Positions 42,306 to 50,835 of a stretch of DNA of 64,000 nucleotides are shown here, in pieces. The notes under the pieces are model-generated. The model worked only from the letters and a program-made list of their open reading frames with translations. It ran no database searches and was not told the origin of the DNA. The stretch's first letter is position 1. Every line of letters begins with the position of its first letter. Made by a program: the position numbers and the translations under genes. Source of the DNA: Anaerobaca lacustris (GTDB lineage Bacteria > Planctomycetota > Phycisphaerae > Sedimentisphaerales > Anaerobacaceae); assembly GCF_030012215.1 (NCBI RefSeq), contig NZ_JASCXX010000012.1, forward strand, positions 1 to 64,000, written 5' to 3'.

Positions 42306-45188
42306 CTACTGGGTCGTGGGCCATCCATTTTCCCACCAGAAGACGATGCTCGTTCCGGTTCCGGTGGGGGGATCGACGACCTCGGCCGGGAATTCGGGCG
42401 TCGAGCCCGATGACCCGCCGCTGCTGCCGCTCTTGCTGCTGCGCTTCTTCTTGTTGTCGAGTTCATCGAGCATCTTGTCCACGGCACGGTACACGAGGAA
42501 TGTGGAGCCGCCGAACTCGATCACCGAACCGATGACGCCCTTGTCGGCGAACGCGGTCTTGTAGTCGTCCATGTTGGTGATGCCCTTCATCTGCACCGCG
42601 TTGCTGGCCATCTCCAGTGGGACAAGCAAGACCCAGTCGAGGGCCTCGTCGGCCTTCTCGTTGTTGCCGGAGATCAGCCGGACCGGAACTCTCGCGAGAT
42701 TCGTTACCGCCTGCCCGGTGTGCTTCAGCGCTTCGATCAGGCTCTCGATGCACATTCCGATCGAGCCGGTTACGTTGTCGAAGTAACCCCAGGTCAGGGC
42801 ATTTCCGATTTCTTCGGTCGTCTTCCACACCCCGCCGATGGTCTGCCCCGTGAAGACGAGAGGTCGGACGAGCGGATGGTTGTCGAGATAGGCGTCCTTC
42901 TGACTGTCCGGCAGGGCGTTGAACGTGACCAGATCGGCTATGGAATACAGCCCGTGGCCGAAACTGTCGATCGTGGTCCCCGCCTGCTGCGGCACGCGGC
43001 CGGGCTCTTCGAGGAGGCCCTTGCCGTCGTTCGCTCGGAACGGCTTGGCACGATCCGATGCGTACCCCAGCGTGATGATGTTGGTCGTGTCCTCGATGGC
43101 CAGACCGATGCCGCCCAAGGCCTTCTTGAGGCTCTCGCCGGAGTCACGAGAACCCTCTTTGACTGCGTGGGCCCTGTACTTGTCGAGGTCGGCGCCGAGG
43201 GACCAGGCCGGCTCTTTCTCCTCATAGAAATGTCTGGCCTGCGACCCGTTGACCACTGTGCGCGCCGCTTGGCCGCCCGGAGTCGGTCCTCTTTCGGGCG
43301 CAGGAACGGGCATGGCCGGTGCGGCTGGCACGACTGATGCGGCCGGTGCGGTCGATGCGCTCGGTGCAGGCGCTGCGGCGCCCACGCTCTGAGGTTGGTT
43401 CAGCGTGCCCATTTCGTCCAGTGCCGCCTGGGCCGCCCGGTTCTTGGACGACAGCCAGGTCTGCTTGAGGTCGGCCTGCGACGGTGTCGGCGCGGTCTCT
43501 GTCGGTGCGGCTGCTGCCGGCATGTACGGATCCTGTGCGACAGTGCCGCCGGGTCGGCTGCCCCAGCCGCCTGCCGCTGGATACGTTGGAGCGGGCTGTG
43601 TCGATGCCGGCTGTGGTGCCGGTCCACCGGGGTAGATCGTCTCTAACTCGCCCATTGCTCCATAGGCGGTTTGTCTGCCAGGCGACGGAACGGTCGGTGC
43701 CGTTGCGGCAGGCCATGAGGGGCCCGCTTGTGCCGCATAGGGATCTTGCGCCGGCATGGCCGTTCCATTCGGTGCCGTTGGCATCGTCTGGTTCTGTGGT
43801 GTCTGCCACGCCTGGCTCTGGGTGGCGGGCCACTGCTGCGGGGCCGGCTGCGCCGCGTAGGGGCCCTGTGCGGGCACGGCCATTCCGTTCGGCGCCGTTG
43901 GCATCGTCTGGTTCTGTGGTGTCTGCCACGCCTGGTTCTGGGTGGCGGGCCACTGCTGCGGGGCCGGCTGCGCCGCGTAGGGGCCCTGCGTCGGCATGGC
44001 CGTTCCGGTCGGCGCCGTTGGCATCGTCTGGTTCTGTGGTGTCTGCCACGCTTGGTTCTGGGTGGCGGGCCACTGCTGCGGGGCCGGCTGCGCCGCGTAG
44101 GGACCCTGCGTCGGCATGGCCGTTCCGGTCGGCGCTGTTGGCATCGTCTGGTTCTGTGGCGTTTGCCACGCCTGGTTCTGGGTGGCGGGCCACTGCTGCG
44201 GGGCCGGCTGTGCTGCATAGGGGCCCTGTGCGGGCATGGCCGTTCCATTCGGTGCCGTTGGCATCACTTGGTTCTGCGGGGGCTGCGACGTCTGCCTCGG
44301 GGTGGCGTATTGCCACGGCTCTTTCCTGGCGGACGACGATTGGCCTCCCAGCAGTCGCGCGCTATCAAGGCTCGGCTGCGACATGCGATCCTGCGGCGGC
44401 ATCCACGTGCGCGAATCCACACTCGGGATCGATGTATCCTGCCCGAGCACTCTGGTCCCTTCCGAAGGCGGCAACGACACCTGGTCGTTGGCCGGAACTG
44501 AGGGCTGAGGCATTGCTGGGACTTCGCGCGGCGCCGGTTGAGCGCTCTCGGGGCTTCGCGTCTCCGAGGCGGCCAGAGGGTCGAGTTGCCTGGCTCGTTC
44601 GCTCGGGCTCATCCAGGTCGGGTAGCCTGCCCCTGTCTGTGCCCTGAGCCGGGCCATTTCCTCGGCGGCTGTTGTGGCCGGACCGCTGCCCGGGCTCCAG
44701 CCGAATCTCGTCTGGGTTGGCGCCGGGCTAAGGCCACGACTGGGACCATCGGCCAAGGGCGTCTCGTTGCTCGAATCGTTGCCAAGCGGGGTCGGCGCGC
44801 CGCCTGCGGCCGGGGCTGGCGTCGCCTGAGAGCTCGAAGGACGCCATCCCTGCCTGGGCATTCCTCTCTGGAGCAACTGCTGGCCGCCCGGCGAATTCAG
44901 TCGGCCGGCGAAATCCCTCATGTAGGCCTCTGGATCGTCGAGGTTCTGGGAGAGCCTGCCCAGTCCCGGATCGGGGTTGGAGCGTGCCTTCTTCTCGCTC
45001 TCCTTCGTCGCACACATCCCGACGTGCATTGGGATTGCACCTGCCCAGAGAATCAGGCAGGCCAGTCCGATTGCGGCAGGTCGTGCCGGAGAGACGGACC
45101 TTGGAACACCGAGGATTCGTGGGGCCCCCGCGCCACGGCGGCCGCCGGAATCGAACTGATCCCTCATGTCTGCGCTTTTCACTTTCAT
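42306..45188 (-). CDS. Large Pro/Gln/Ala-rich repeat protein with a conserved-looking C-terminal part, unknown function
   Basis: The 960-residue protein starts at the ATG at 45188; a TTG 14 codons upstream is in frame. A single hydrophobic segment (about 38-60, IGLACLILWAGAIPMHVGM) follows a positively charged N-terminus, suggesting export or anchoring. Residues about 75-650 are of low complexity, rich in Pro, Gln, Ala and Ser. They include about four and a half 40-residue repeats (303-486) of the type PQNQTMPTAP-PYAAQPAPQQWP. The last 310 residues (from FYEEKEPAW) look folded, with Gly-rich amphipathic stretches (GGIGLAIEDTTNIITLGYA, FTGQTIGGVWKTTEEIGNAL), and end in a Lys/Ser/Gly linker. 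I do not recognise a family. Confidence 0.8.
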   Translation of the reverse strand: MKVKSADMRDQFDSGGRRGAGAPRILGVPRSVSPARPAAIGLACLILWAGAIPMHVGMCATKESEKKARSNPDPGLGRLSQNLDDPEAYMRDFAGRLNSPGGQQLLQRGMPRQGWRPSSSQATPAPAAGGAPTPLGNDSSNETPLADGPSRGLSPAPTQTRFGWSPGSGPATTAAEEMARLRAQTGAGYPTWMSPSERARQLDPLAASETRSPESAQPAPREVPAMPQPSVPANDQVSLPPSEGTRVLGQDTSIPSVDSRTWMPPQDRMSQPSLDSARLLGGQSSSARKEPWQYATPRQTSQPPQNQVMPTAPNGTAMPAQGPYAAQPAPQQWPATQNQAWQTPQNQTMPTAPTGTAMPTQGPYAAQPAPQQWPATQNQAWQTPQNQTMPTAPTGTAMPTQGPYAAQPAPQQWPATQNQAWQTPQNQTMPTAPNGMAVPAQGPYAAQPAPQQWPATQSQAWQTPQNQTMPTAPNGTAMPAQDPYAAQAGPSWPAATAPTVPSPGRQTAYGAMGELETIYPGGPAPQPASTQPAPTYPAAGGWGSRPGGTVAQDPYMPAAAAPTETAPTPSQADLKQTWLSSKNRAAQAALDEMGTLNQPQSVGAAAPAPSASTAPAASVVPAAPAMPVPAPERGPTPGGQAARTVVNGSQARHFYEEKEPAWSLGADLDKYRAHAVKEGSRDSGESLKKALGGIGLAIEDTTNIITLGYASDRAKPFRANDGKGLLEEPGRVPQQAGTTIDSFGHGLYSIADLVTFNALPDSQKDAYLDNHPLVRPLVFTGQTIGGVWKTTEEIGNALTWGYFDNVTGSIGMCIESLIEALKHTGQAVTNLARVPVRLISGNNEKADEALDWVLLVPLEMASNAVQMKGITNMDDYKTAFADKGVIGSVIEFGGSTFLVYRAVDKMLDELDNKKKRSSKSGSSGGSSGSTPEFPAEVVDPPTGTGTSIVFWWENGWPTTQ
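43729..44280 (-). repeat. Tandem 120-bp coding repeats
   Basis: About four and a half units of exactly 120 bp (in-frame 40 residues) lie in the gene at 42306. The units at 43861-43980, 43981-44100 and 44101-44220 differ at only a few bases each, and the outer units are more diverged. Such near-identical repeats are prone to copy-number change. Confidence 0.9.
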
Positions 45189-45433
45189 CACCCCCAATTC
45201 AGAATCTTTCCACCTGGCGAATTCCGCCAAGGCTTGAGATACTGTGCAACCAGGAACTCGTGCGGCTTGGAACGACGGCCCCCGTATATGGCTGCTCGGG
45301 CCGTTCTACGGTGCATCGTCACTCCGGGGTCTGCGCCTGCATGCGCCAATAGACCCTTGCCGTCCTGCGCCATCCGTGGAAAATACCGTATCCGGTAGAA
45401 GGGTTACCTTTCCTTGCCCCCAGCTCGACTCGT

Positions 45434-45462
45434 ATTCTACCAAAAACGAATGGCCGGGTCAA
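45434..45462 (-). promoter_or_regulatory. Promoter of the repeat-protein gene
   Basis: On the minus strand TTGACC (45462-45457), a 17-base spacer, then TAGAAT (45439-45434). It is the best sigma-70-type match in the window and would give a leader of about 240 bases. Confidence 0.7.
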
Positions 45463-45540
45463 GCACTCTTTTTCCGAGAATCGGCTCAGACGCCGCAAAC
45501 GGAGTTATCGGAACCGTCGCCGGTCGGGGGGATGCTGCGT

Positions 45541-45578
45541 CCTCGGGACCGGGGATGGGCGATCCACCGGTCCCGAGG
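45541..45578 (-). terminator. Hairpin after the PIG-L gene
   Basis: A perfect 12-bp stem CCTCGGGACCGG/CCGGTCCCGAGG (45541-45552 with 45567-45578) stands 24 bases beyond the stop codon of the PIG-L gene. There is no T tract, so it is either a Rho-assisted terminator or an mRNA end stabiliser. Confidence 0.55.
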
Positions 45579-45601
45579 GATGGTCTTGTCGGCTTGAACG
45601 G

Positions 45602-46549
45602 CTACTTCCCGCTCGCGATCGGGAAGAGGGCCTTCAGTTCTTCGGGCGATGGTTGGCGGCCGTATTCGCACAGTTCGAACGCCTCGGCGTGTACGATGCG
45701 GGCGCCCTTTTCCGGACCGTAACATTCGATCAACTTGTCACGGTATTTGTCGGCAACGCGCCGGTCGCGGGCGGCGATGCGCTCACGGACCTGTAGGCGC
45801 CGCTGCTCGCGTGCGACCGGATCGGCAGGCACGGGGACAATCGTCTCGAAATTGCCGGTGGCCCACAGCGATTCGATCTGGGATTGGAGCGTCCAGATGG
45901 CGTCGGCCTTCTTGTCATAGACCGAATCGATGCCGACGACGACGGCCGGTTCGAACGGATTGGGCTTCTGGAAGTTATCGGACAGATACAGAAACACGGG
46001 GTTCTTCGCAAGCTGGGGTACGTCCGGGCAGAAGAAGGCGACCGTGACCATGAAGGCGGCGTCCTGCATCAGGATGCCGGTGTACCGGTGGTCGGGATGA
46101 TAATCGTTCGGCCGGTGTCCGATGACGATGTCGGCCTTCCACTCTCGAATCAGCCGGACAAACGTTCGGCGGTTCTCCAGCGTCGGCATAAGCTCGCCGT
46201 CGTGAATGTCGAGGACTTCGGTCTCGATGCCGAGCACCTTGGCTGCCGCCTGGACCTCAGCGATCCGCCGCCGGGCCAGCGGCCCACCGGCTGTCTCGGC
46301 GTGACCGATGTCCCCGTTGGTGGTGGAAACGAACTTGACGTGATGGCCCTGTGCCGCCCACAGGGCGGCCGTGCCGCCGGCCTTCAGTTCGCAGTCGTCC
46401 GGATGGGCCCCGAAGACGATGATCCGCAGTTTGCCGTCGCCGGCCGGACCGCCGGCCTGTGCCGCGAGCAGGGCCCTTGGATTCCCAGCCAGTACCACCA
46501 TCAGAGCACAGAACAGCCCCGTTATCGCAACGCTTCTTCCGATCCGCAT
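45602..46549 (-). CDS. Exported PIG-L family deacetylase
   Basis: The 315-residue protein has a signal peptide (about 1-30, ending LLAAQA) and the zinc-site motifs AHPDDCELKAGG and NDYHPDHRYTG. The PIG-L (LmbE) family removes N-acetyl groups from amino sugars such as GlcNAc linked to lipids or thiols. Export and length suggest action on extracellular N-acetylated glycans. The RBS AGGAGG is clear. It is divergent from the MFS gene. A second, cytoplasmic PIG-L protein lies in the sugar operon at 61716. Confidence 0.88.
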   Translation of the reverse strand: MRIGRSVAITGLFCALMVVLAGNPRALLAAQAGGPAGDGKLRIIVFGAHPDDCELKAGGTAALWAAQGHHVKFVSTTNGDIGHAETAGGPLARRRIAEVQAAAKVLGIETEVLDIHDGELMPTLENRRTFVRLIREWKADIVIGHRPNDYHPDHRYTGILMQDAAFMVTVAFFCPDVPQLAKNPVFLYLSDNFQKPNPFEPAVVVGIDSVYDKKADAIWTLQSQIESLWATGNFETIVPVPADPVAREQRRLQVRERIAARDRRVADKYRDKLIECYGPEKGARIVHAEAFELCEYGRQPSPEELKALFPIASGK

Positions 46550-46674
46550 CGTACACCTCCTGGCTTCGTATGTGGTTGTATTGTCCAGACCGATGTTTCT
46601 GTCCGACCAGACTAACCGAGACGCGCGTTCGGTTCAACACTGTGATTTCGGCCGACAAGCGGTCGAATGGACTA

Positions 46675-46702
46675 TTGTCTCCGGCCGTGAATTCGCTATG
46701 CT
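46675..46702 (+). promoter_or_regulatory. Possible promoter of the MFS gene
   Basis: TTGTCT (46675-46680), a 16-base spacer, then TATGCT (46697-46702), about 50 bases before the start codon. Confidence 0.45.
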
Positions 46703-46750
46703 TCTGGGATTCCGGCAGGCCGAGGTCTGCCGATCCCTTTCGGAGCGTGT

Positions 46751-47977
46751 ATGCGTAGCAGTTCTCTCAGAGTGCAATGGGCCCAGTTGATTGTCCTGTC
46801 CGGCGTTCACTTCCTCGTGGACATGTTCGGCAATATGCTGCCGGCGATCCTCCCGGTCGTTCGTGAACGTTTCACTCTGAGCCTGTCGCTGGCAGGTTTC
46901 GTTCTGGCCGCGCTAACCCTGACGGCCAACGGCGTCCAGATGCTCACCGGACACATGCGGGCGGACAGGGACAGACCGCTCTTTCTGCATCTGGGGCTTC
47001 TCCTGGCCGCTGCCATCTGTACGATGGCCTTGGCGCCTCGGTCGGGCCTCGGCGTCGCGACGGTCGTGGCGCTGGGGATTGTCAGCGGCTGCGGGATCGC
47101 GATTGTCCACCCCGAGGGTTTGCGCGCCGTCCACATGCTGAACGGCATCCCAGCCGCGACCAGCACGGCGGTCTTCATGACGTCGGGTTTTCTCGGCTTT
47201 GCCAGTGGGGGCGTGATTGCCGCCTCGCTCGTTTCCCGATTCGGCCTGCCTGGGCTGTATCCCCTGGTCCTGCTGCCGGCGGTCGGCATGGCGGCTGTCG
47301 CGCTGTCACGCGTGACGCTTGCGGTGGAGAGCCGGGCCGGTCGCGAAGGTGTACCGGTCAGGGTCTCGCACCAATTGCCGTTCGGGTTGCTCCTGGCGAT
47401 TGGCGTGCCGGCGGCGGTTTCGACAACCGTGATCCTGCTTCTGGTCCCCACCCATCTGCATACGCTGGGCTTTGCATTGACGTTCGGAGGGTTCTCCGTC
47501 GCGGTGTTCGGCTGGGGCGGTGCCATCGGGCCGTTTGCCTGGGCCGCAATCGCGCGCCGCAAGGGCGACCTGCCATGCTCGACGCTGGCGTTCCTGTTGT
47601 CCGTGCCCTCTGCCGTCCTCTACCTGCTGTTCATCGAGAGCCGGACGGCGGTGGGATTGCTGTTCGCCGCCGGCTTCTTCTCCATGTCTGCTTACATCCT
47701 GACCATTACGCTCGCCCGCTATGCCCAAGGCCTGAAACTCGGCCAGCGCATGGCGGCGATCGTGGGTGGCACCTGGGGCATCGCCTATGTCGCGTTCATG
47801 GGCCTTGGCGTGCTGGCCGATCACGTCGGTACCGGCGCCGTCCTGAAGCTGACGCCTCTGGGCTACGCCGCGTCGGGCCTGCTCGGTCTCTGGGCCCTCT
47901 GGAAGTACCCTGATACTCGACGCCGGGCCGGCGCGTCTGTGGCCGAGGTGGCCGCTCACGAGCACCCGCCCGTATAG
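46751..47977 (+). CDS. MFS transporter, fosmidomycin-resistance (Fsr)-like
   Basis: The 408-residue protein has about twelve membrane helices and the N-terminal phrase VHFLVDMFGNMLPAILPVV, typical of Fsr-type exporters in the major facilitator superfamily. The sequence GIAIVHPEGL in the first half matches the conserved charged motif of this subfamily, and the central cytoplasmic loop is short. Relatives export fosmidomycin or similar small phosphonates, but the true substrate here is unknown. RBS GGAGCG. It is a stand-alone gene, divergent from the PIG-L gene. Confidence 0.82.
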   Translation: MRSSSLRVQWAQLIVLSGVHFLVDMFGNMLPAILPVVRERFTLSLSLAGFVLAALTLTANGVQMLTGHMRADRDRPLFLHLGLLLAAAICTMALAPRSGLGVATVVALGIVSGCGIAIVHPEGLRAVHMLNGIPAATSTAVFMTSGFLGFASGGVIAASLVSRFGLPGLYPLVLLPAVGMAAVALSRVTLAVESRAGREGVPVRVSHQLPFGLLLAIGVPAAVSTTVILLLVPTHLHTLGFALTFGGFSVAVFGWGGAIGPFAWAAIARRKGDLPCSTLAFLLSVPSAVLYLLFIESRTAVGLLFAAGFFSMSAYILTITLARYAQGLKLGQRMAAIVGGTWGIAYVAFMGLGVLADHVGTGAVLKLTPLGYAASGLLGLWALWKYPDTRRRAGASVAEVAAHEHPPV

Positions 47978-47999
47978 GCCCGTTCGGACAAGTCGGACG

Positions 48000-48028
48000 T
48001 TGCGGATCGGTCCGCCCGGCCATAGAAT
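48000..48028 (+). promoter_or_regulatory. Promoter of the DUF1080 gene
   Basis: TTGCGG (48000-48005), a 17-base spacer, then TAGAAT (48023-48028), about 50 bases before the start codon. Confidence 0.65.
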
Positions 48029-48080
48029 GACGGAGGGTATCGAAACAGGTTTCGAAGAATAGCGTATGGGAGGTCGAATC

Positions 48081-48794
48081 ATGGTAAGGCGAATTGGCGT
48101 GCGACGCGTGGTGCTGGCGGTTCTTGTGATCGGGGCAGTGGCGCCGGTGGCGCAGTCCTCTGAGGATGGATTCGTTCCCCTGTTCCAGAACGAAGGGGCA
48201 CCGGAAGGCTGGCTGGTGCGCGCCTGGAACGACGTGAGCAGACCGGTCGATTCCAACGTCAAGTGGCTCGTGAAGGACGGCATCCTTCACGGCAGTCCGA
48301 TGCGAGGGACCTGGCTGGTGAGCGAGCGGCAGTACGGCGATTTCATCTTGAAATACGACTTCAAGCTTGGCGAGACGGGCAACAGCGGCTGCGCGCTGCG
48401 GGCGCCGCTCTTCGGCGACCCGGCCTTCGACGGGATGGAACTCCAGATGGCCGACTACCGCTACAACACCAGCGCCGCCGACTCGGAGCTGACCGGGGGC
48501 ATCTACCGGGCGATCGCGCCGAAAAAGCAGGTCTACAAGCCCACCGAATGGAACAGCTATCTGATCGTTTTGGCCGGGGCACACATGCACGTCGTCCTCA
48601 ACGGGGAGCTGATCCTCGACGTAGACCTGAACGAGCAGACCCAGGCCGTCAAACGGCACGATGGCTCGGCGGCCTCGCCCATCAAGGATCGGCCTCGCAA
48701 GGGCCACATCGGTTTCCAGGAACTCAGTCGCGGCGGCAGCCACGTGCAGATTCGCAACGCCTACATCAAGGTCCTCAACGAGTCGGGCTCGTAA
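48081..48794 (+). CDS. Secreted DUF1080 (3-keto-disaccharide hydrolase-type) protein
   Basis: The start is the ATG at 48081, preceded by GGGAGG at 7 bases; the in-frame ATG at 48066 lacks an RBS. The 237-residue protein has a signal peptide (about 1-23) and a concanavalin A-like fold with the DUF1080 blocks WLVKDGILHGSP, DFILKYDFKL, NSGCALRAPLFGDP and GHIGFQELSRGG. Characterised relatives hydrolyse 3-keto-glycosides, the products made by Gfo/Idh/MocA-type oxidoreductases, three of which are encoded in this window. A pathway link by 3-keto sugars is plausible but inferred. It is monocistronic. Confidence 0.87.
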   Translation: MVRRIGVRRVVLAVLVIGAVAPVAQSSEDGFVPLFQNEGAPEGWLVRAWNDVSRPVDSNVKWLVKDGILHGSPMRGTWLVSERQYGDFILKYDFKLGETGNSGCALRAPLFGDPAFDGMELQMADYRYNTSAADSELTGGIYRAIAPKKQVYKPTEWNSYLIVLAGAHMHVVLNGELILDVDLNEQTQAVKRHDGSAASPIKDRPRKGHIGFQELSRGGSHVQIRNAYIKVLNESGS

Positions 48795-48812
48795 CAGCCT
48801 CTGCTGGCTGTT
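48793..48812 (+). terminator. Weak hairpin after the DUF1080 gene
   Basis: Stem AACAGCC/GGCTGTT (48793-48799 with 48806-48812), overlapping the stop codon region and without a T tract. Confidence 0.4.
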
Positions 48813-48827
48813 CCCGTAGGATAAGGG

Positions 48828-48884
48828 TTGAACGAATGCCGGACTCTTGCGTAGAATAGGTCATATAGGTCCTGTGCGACCTAT
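48828..48884 (+). promoter_or_regulatory. Promoter and palindromic operator of the metal-efflux operon
   Basis: TTGAAC (48828-48833), an 18-base spacer, then TAGAAT (48852-48857). Directly downstream lies the perfect inverted repeat ATAGGTC N6 GACCTAT (48865-48884), which covers the expected transcript start. A metal-sensing repressor of the ArsR or similar type is a reasonable binder. No regulator gene lies next to the operon. Confidence 0.65.
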
Positions 48885-48915
48885 GCAATCTCGCTCTGAG
48901 CACAGAACGCGGTTC

Positions 48916-49350
48916 ATGAATCGAAAACGCCGACAATATGGCAACGGGAAGTCCTTGGGTGTGGTTTTGGTCTGCCTCATCGCGGCGGTCAACGCATCGC
49001 AGGGGATCGTTCTGTGTTCCGGCTCCCACGGACACGTTGCCATCGAGCCGGCGGACCACAGCCACTGTGACCATGCGGCGCATCACCATGATGTCAATGC
49101 TGAGCCATGCGATGACAATGAGGCTCAGTATCTCGGCGCAGAGCGTTGCGTTCCCTGCGTGGATATCGCACTGCCGATTGGACCTCTCGATGGGAGGCCT
49201 TTGTCCGGCGGGCTGAAGGCCGTCGTCGCCGTAGTCGCCGGTGAATCATCTGCTGCGTGTCAGAATCTCCTCGTCCTTGACGCCGGGTCTGAAGAAGTCC
49301 CTCTTCCCGCCTTCCACGATCCGCTGCGCAGCATCGTGCTGCAACTGTAG
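48916..49350 (+). CDS. Small exported His/Cys-rich protein heading the metal-efflux operon
   Basis: The 144-residue protein (ATG at 48916) has a basic start, a hydrophobic segment (about 14-30, SLGVVLVCLIAAVNA) and a mature part full of metal ligands: SGSHGHVAIE, HSHCDHAAHHHDVNAEPC and RCVPCVDIALP. The in-frame ATG at 48883 is also possible, and neither has a good RBS. Position and ligand density suggest a periplasmic metal carrier or buffer feeding the efflux pump, by analogy with CusF or CzcI, although no sequence match to those families is seen. Confidence 0.65.
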   Translation: MNRKRRQYGNGKSLGVVLVCLIAAVNASQGIVLCSGSHGHVAIEPADHSHCDHAAHHHDVNAEPCDDNEAQYLGAERCVPCVDIALPIGPLDGRPLSGGLKAVVAVVAGESSAACQNLLVLDAGSEEVPLPAFHDPLRSIVLQL

Positions 49351-49464
49351 ACTCCCCCTTCCTTGGTGATTGGGCCGATTCGCGTCTTGCCGAACGGCCG
49401 ATTGCAGAATCCCTGCGCCCGTGAACACAGGGCGATCGAGAAGCTTGTGGTGGGAGTCATTCTC

Positions 49465-50835
49465 ATGTGCCATAGTCTCTACACGTTGCCCGTTGTGACG
49501 ATCTTCGTTGTCCTGACCGGCTGCCGGGCGACCCGGAATCCGCCTCCGCCGCCTCCAAGCGGTGTTTCCAGACCCGCCTCGGTGACCGCTGAGGCGCCGC
49601 CGGTGTCTCCTGAGCCGACAGGCCGTATCACCCTGCGCGAGGCGGCCTCTCTGGCTCTGATGCACAACCCTCGACTCGGAGCCGTTTCAATGGAGCGACG
49701 CGCGGCAGAAGCGCGAAGGCTCCAGGCGTCGCTGCCGCCGAATCCCGAACTCGACATTGAGGTCGAATCGCTGGGCGGAAGCGGTGAGCGAAGCGGTTTC
49801 GACGCCGCCGAGATCACCATCTCTCTTGGCCAGCTCATCGAGTTGCGTGGCAAACGCGACAAGCGAAGGCGCGTCGCATCGCTGGAGACGGAACTGGCGG
49901 AGTGGGACTTCGAATCGCAGCGTCTCGACATGCTCAGAGACATTACGCAGGCGTTTGTCGCCGTGCTCGTGGCCCAGGAGCGTCTGTCGCTGGCCGAACA
50001 ACTGCGTGACTTATCGGGCCAGGCCCAATCCGCCGTGGCCCAACGGGTCGAGGCGGGCAAGGACTCGGCGGTCGAGAACCTGCGGGCGGACGTGGCTTTC
50101 TCCATGAGCCGGATCGAGTTCCAGAACGCGTCGCGTGCGCTGACAGCCGCAAGGCGGAATCTGGCGGCCACCTGGGGCGCTCGCGCTGCGTCGTTCGAGG
50201 AGGCGGCAGGGGATTTCTATGCGGTGACGCCCGCTCCATCGGCCTTGGACGCCGATGAGATGATCGCTGCCAATCCCGATCTGGCGCGTTGGGCGATTGA
50301 GCAACGACAGCGCCAGGCGGCATTGGATCTGGAGAGGGCCAAGGCCACGTCGGATATCACCGTCGCAGCCGGCGTGCAGCATTTTCGGGAAAGCGACGAC
50401 TCGGCGTTCATGGTGGGCTTGGCGCTGCCGATTCCCCTGTTCGACCGGAACCAGGGAGGCATCGAAGAGGCCACGGCAAACCTTGCCAAAGCCAGAAAGC
50501 AACACCTGGCGGCTGAGATCGAAATCGCCGCGATGCTCGCCGAAGCAGTGAACGGTCTGGCCGCGGCGTACGATGAGGTGCAGATCCTCCGTGCCGACGT
50601 GCTGCCCAGGGCACAACAGGCCTTCGAGGCCGCCCAACAGGGATATCGCGAGGGCAAGTTCGACTATCTCTACGTGCTGGACACGCAGCGCACGTTTTTC
50701 GAGACCAAGGTTCAATACATCGACGCCGTCGAGGCGTGCCATCGCGCGCGCGTGGACGTGGAGAGGTTGACGGGACGGCCTCTCGATCCAAGTCGGGCAG
50801 ACGACGAACGCCAGTCGAAAGGGGCAGAACAATGA
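49465..50835 (+). CDS. czcC-like: Heavy-metal efflux outer-membrane factor, TolC/CzcC family lipoprotein
   Basis: The start is taken at the ATG at 49465 (GTGGGAG upstream), giving 456 residues with a lipoprotein signal (VVTIFVVLTGC). The frame is open from 49363 without an RBS. Two long alpha-helical repeats typical of outer-membrane efflux proteins follow, with landmarks LREAASLALMHNPRLGAV, ITISLGQLIELRGKRDKRR, VGLALPIPLFDRNQGG and EGKFDYLYVLDTQRTFFE. The family forms the trimeric tunnel across the outer membrane for the RND pump. The stop codon overlaps the next start (ATGA). Confidence 0.9.
   Translation: MCHSLYTLPVVTIFVVLTGCRATRNPPPPPPSGVSRPASVTAEAPPVSPEPTGRITLREAASLALMHNPRLGAVSMERRAAEARRLQASLPPNPELDIEVESLGGSGERSGFDAAEITISLGQLIELRGKRDKRRRVASLETELAEWDFESQRLDMLRDITQAFVAVLVAQERLSLAEQLRDLSGQAQSAVAQRVEAGKDSAVENLRADVAFSMSRIEFQNASRALTAARRNLAATWGARAASFEEAAGDFYAVTPAPSALDADEMIAANPDLARWAIEQRQRQAALDLERAKATSDITVAAGVQHFRESDDSAFMVGLALPIPLFDRNQGGIEEATANLAKARKQHLAAEIEIAAMLAEAVNGLAAAYDEVQILRADVLPRAQQAFEAAQQGYREGKFDYLYVLDTQRTFFETKVQYIDAVEACHRARVDVERLTGRPLDPSRADDERQSKGAEQ

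Larger units (their letters stand above)
45189..45601. other. Intergenic region between the repeat-protein gene and the PIG-L gene
   Basis: It holds the promoter at 45434-45462 and the hairpin at 45541-45578. The rest, the 240-base leader of the repeat-protein gene, shows no gene. Confidence 0.55.

Noticed and set aside
43729-44280. Regular 120-bp repeats considered as a CRISPR array
   Set aside because: The repeats are in frame with a coding sequence, contiguous without spacers, and encode a 40-residue Pro/Gln motif.
48847-48915. Upstream ATG of the His/Cys-rich gene
   Set aside because: It lies before the -10 box TAGAAT at 48852-48857, so it would not be transcribed.
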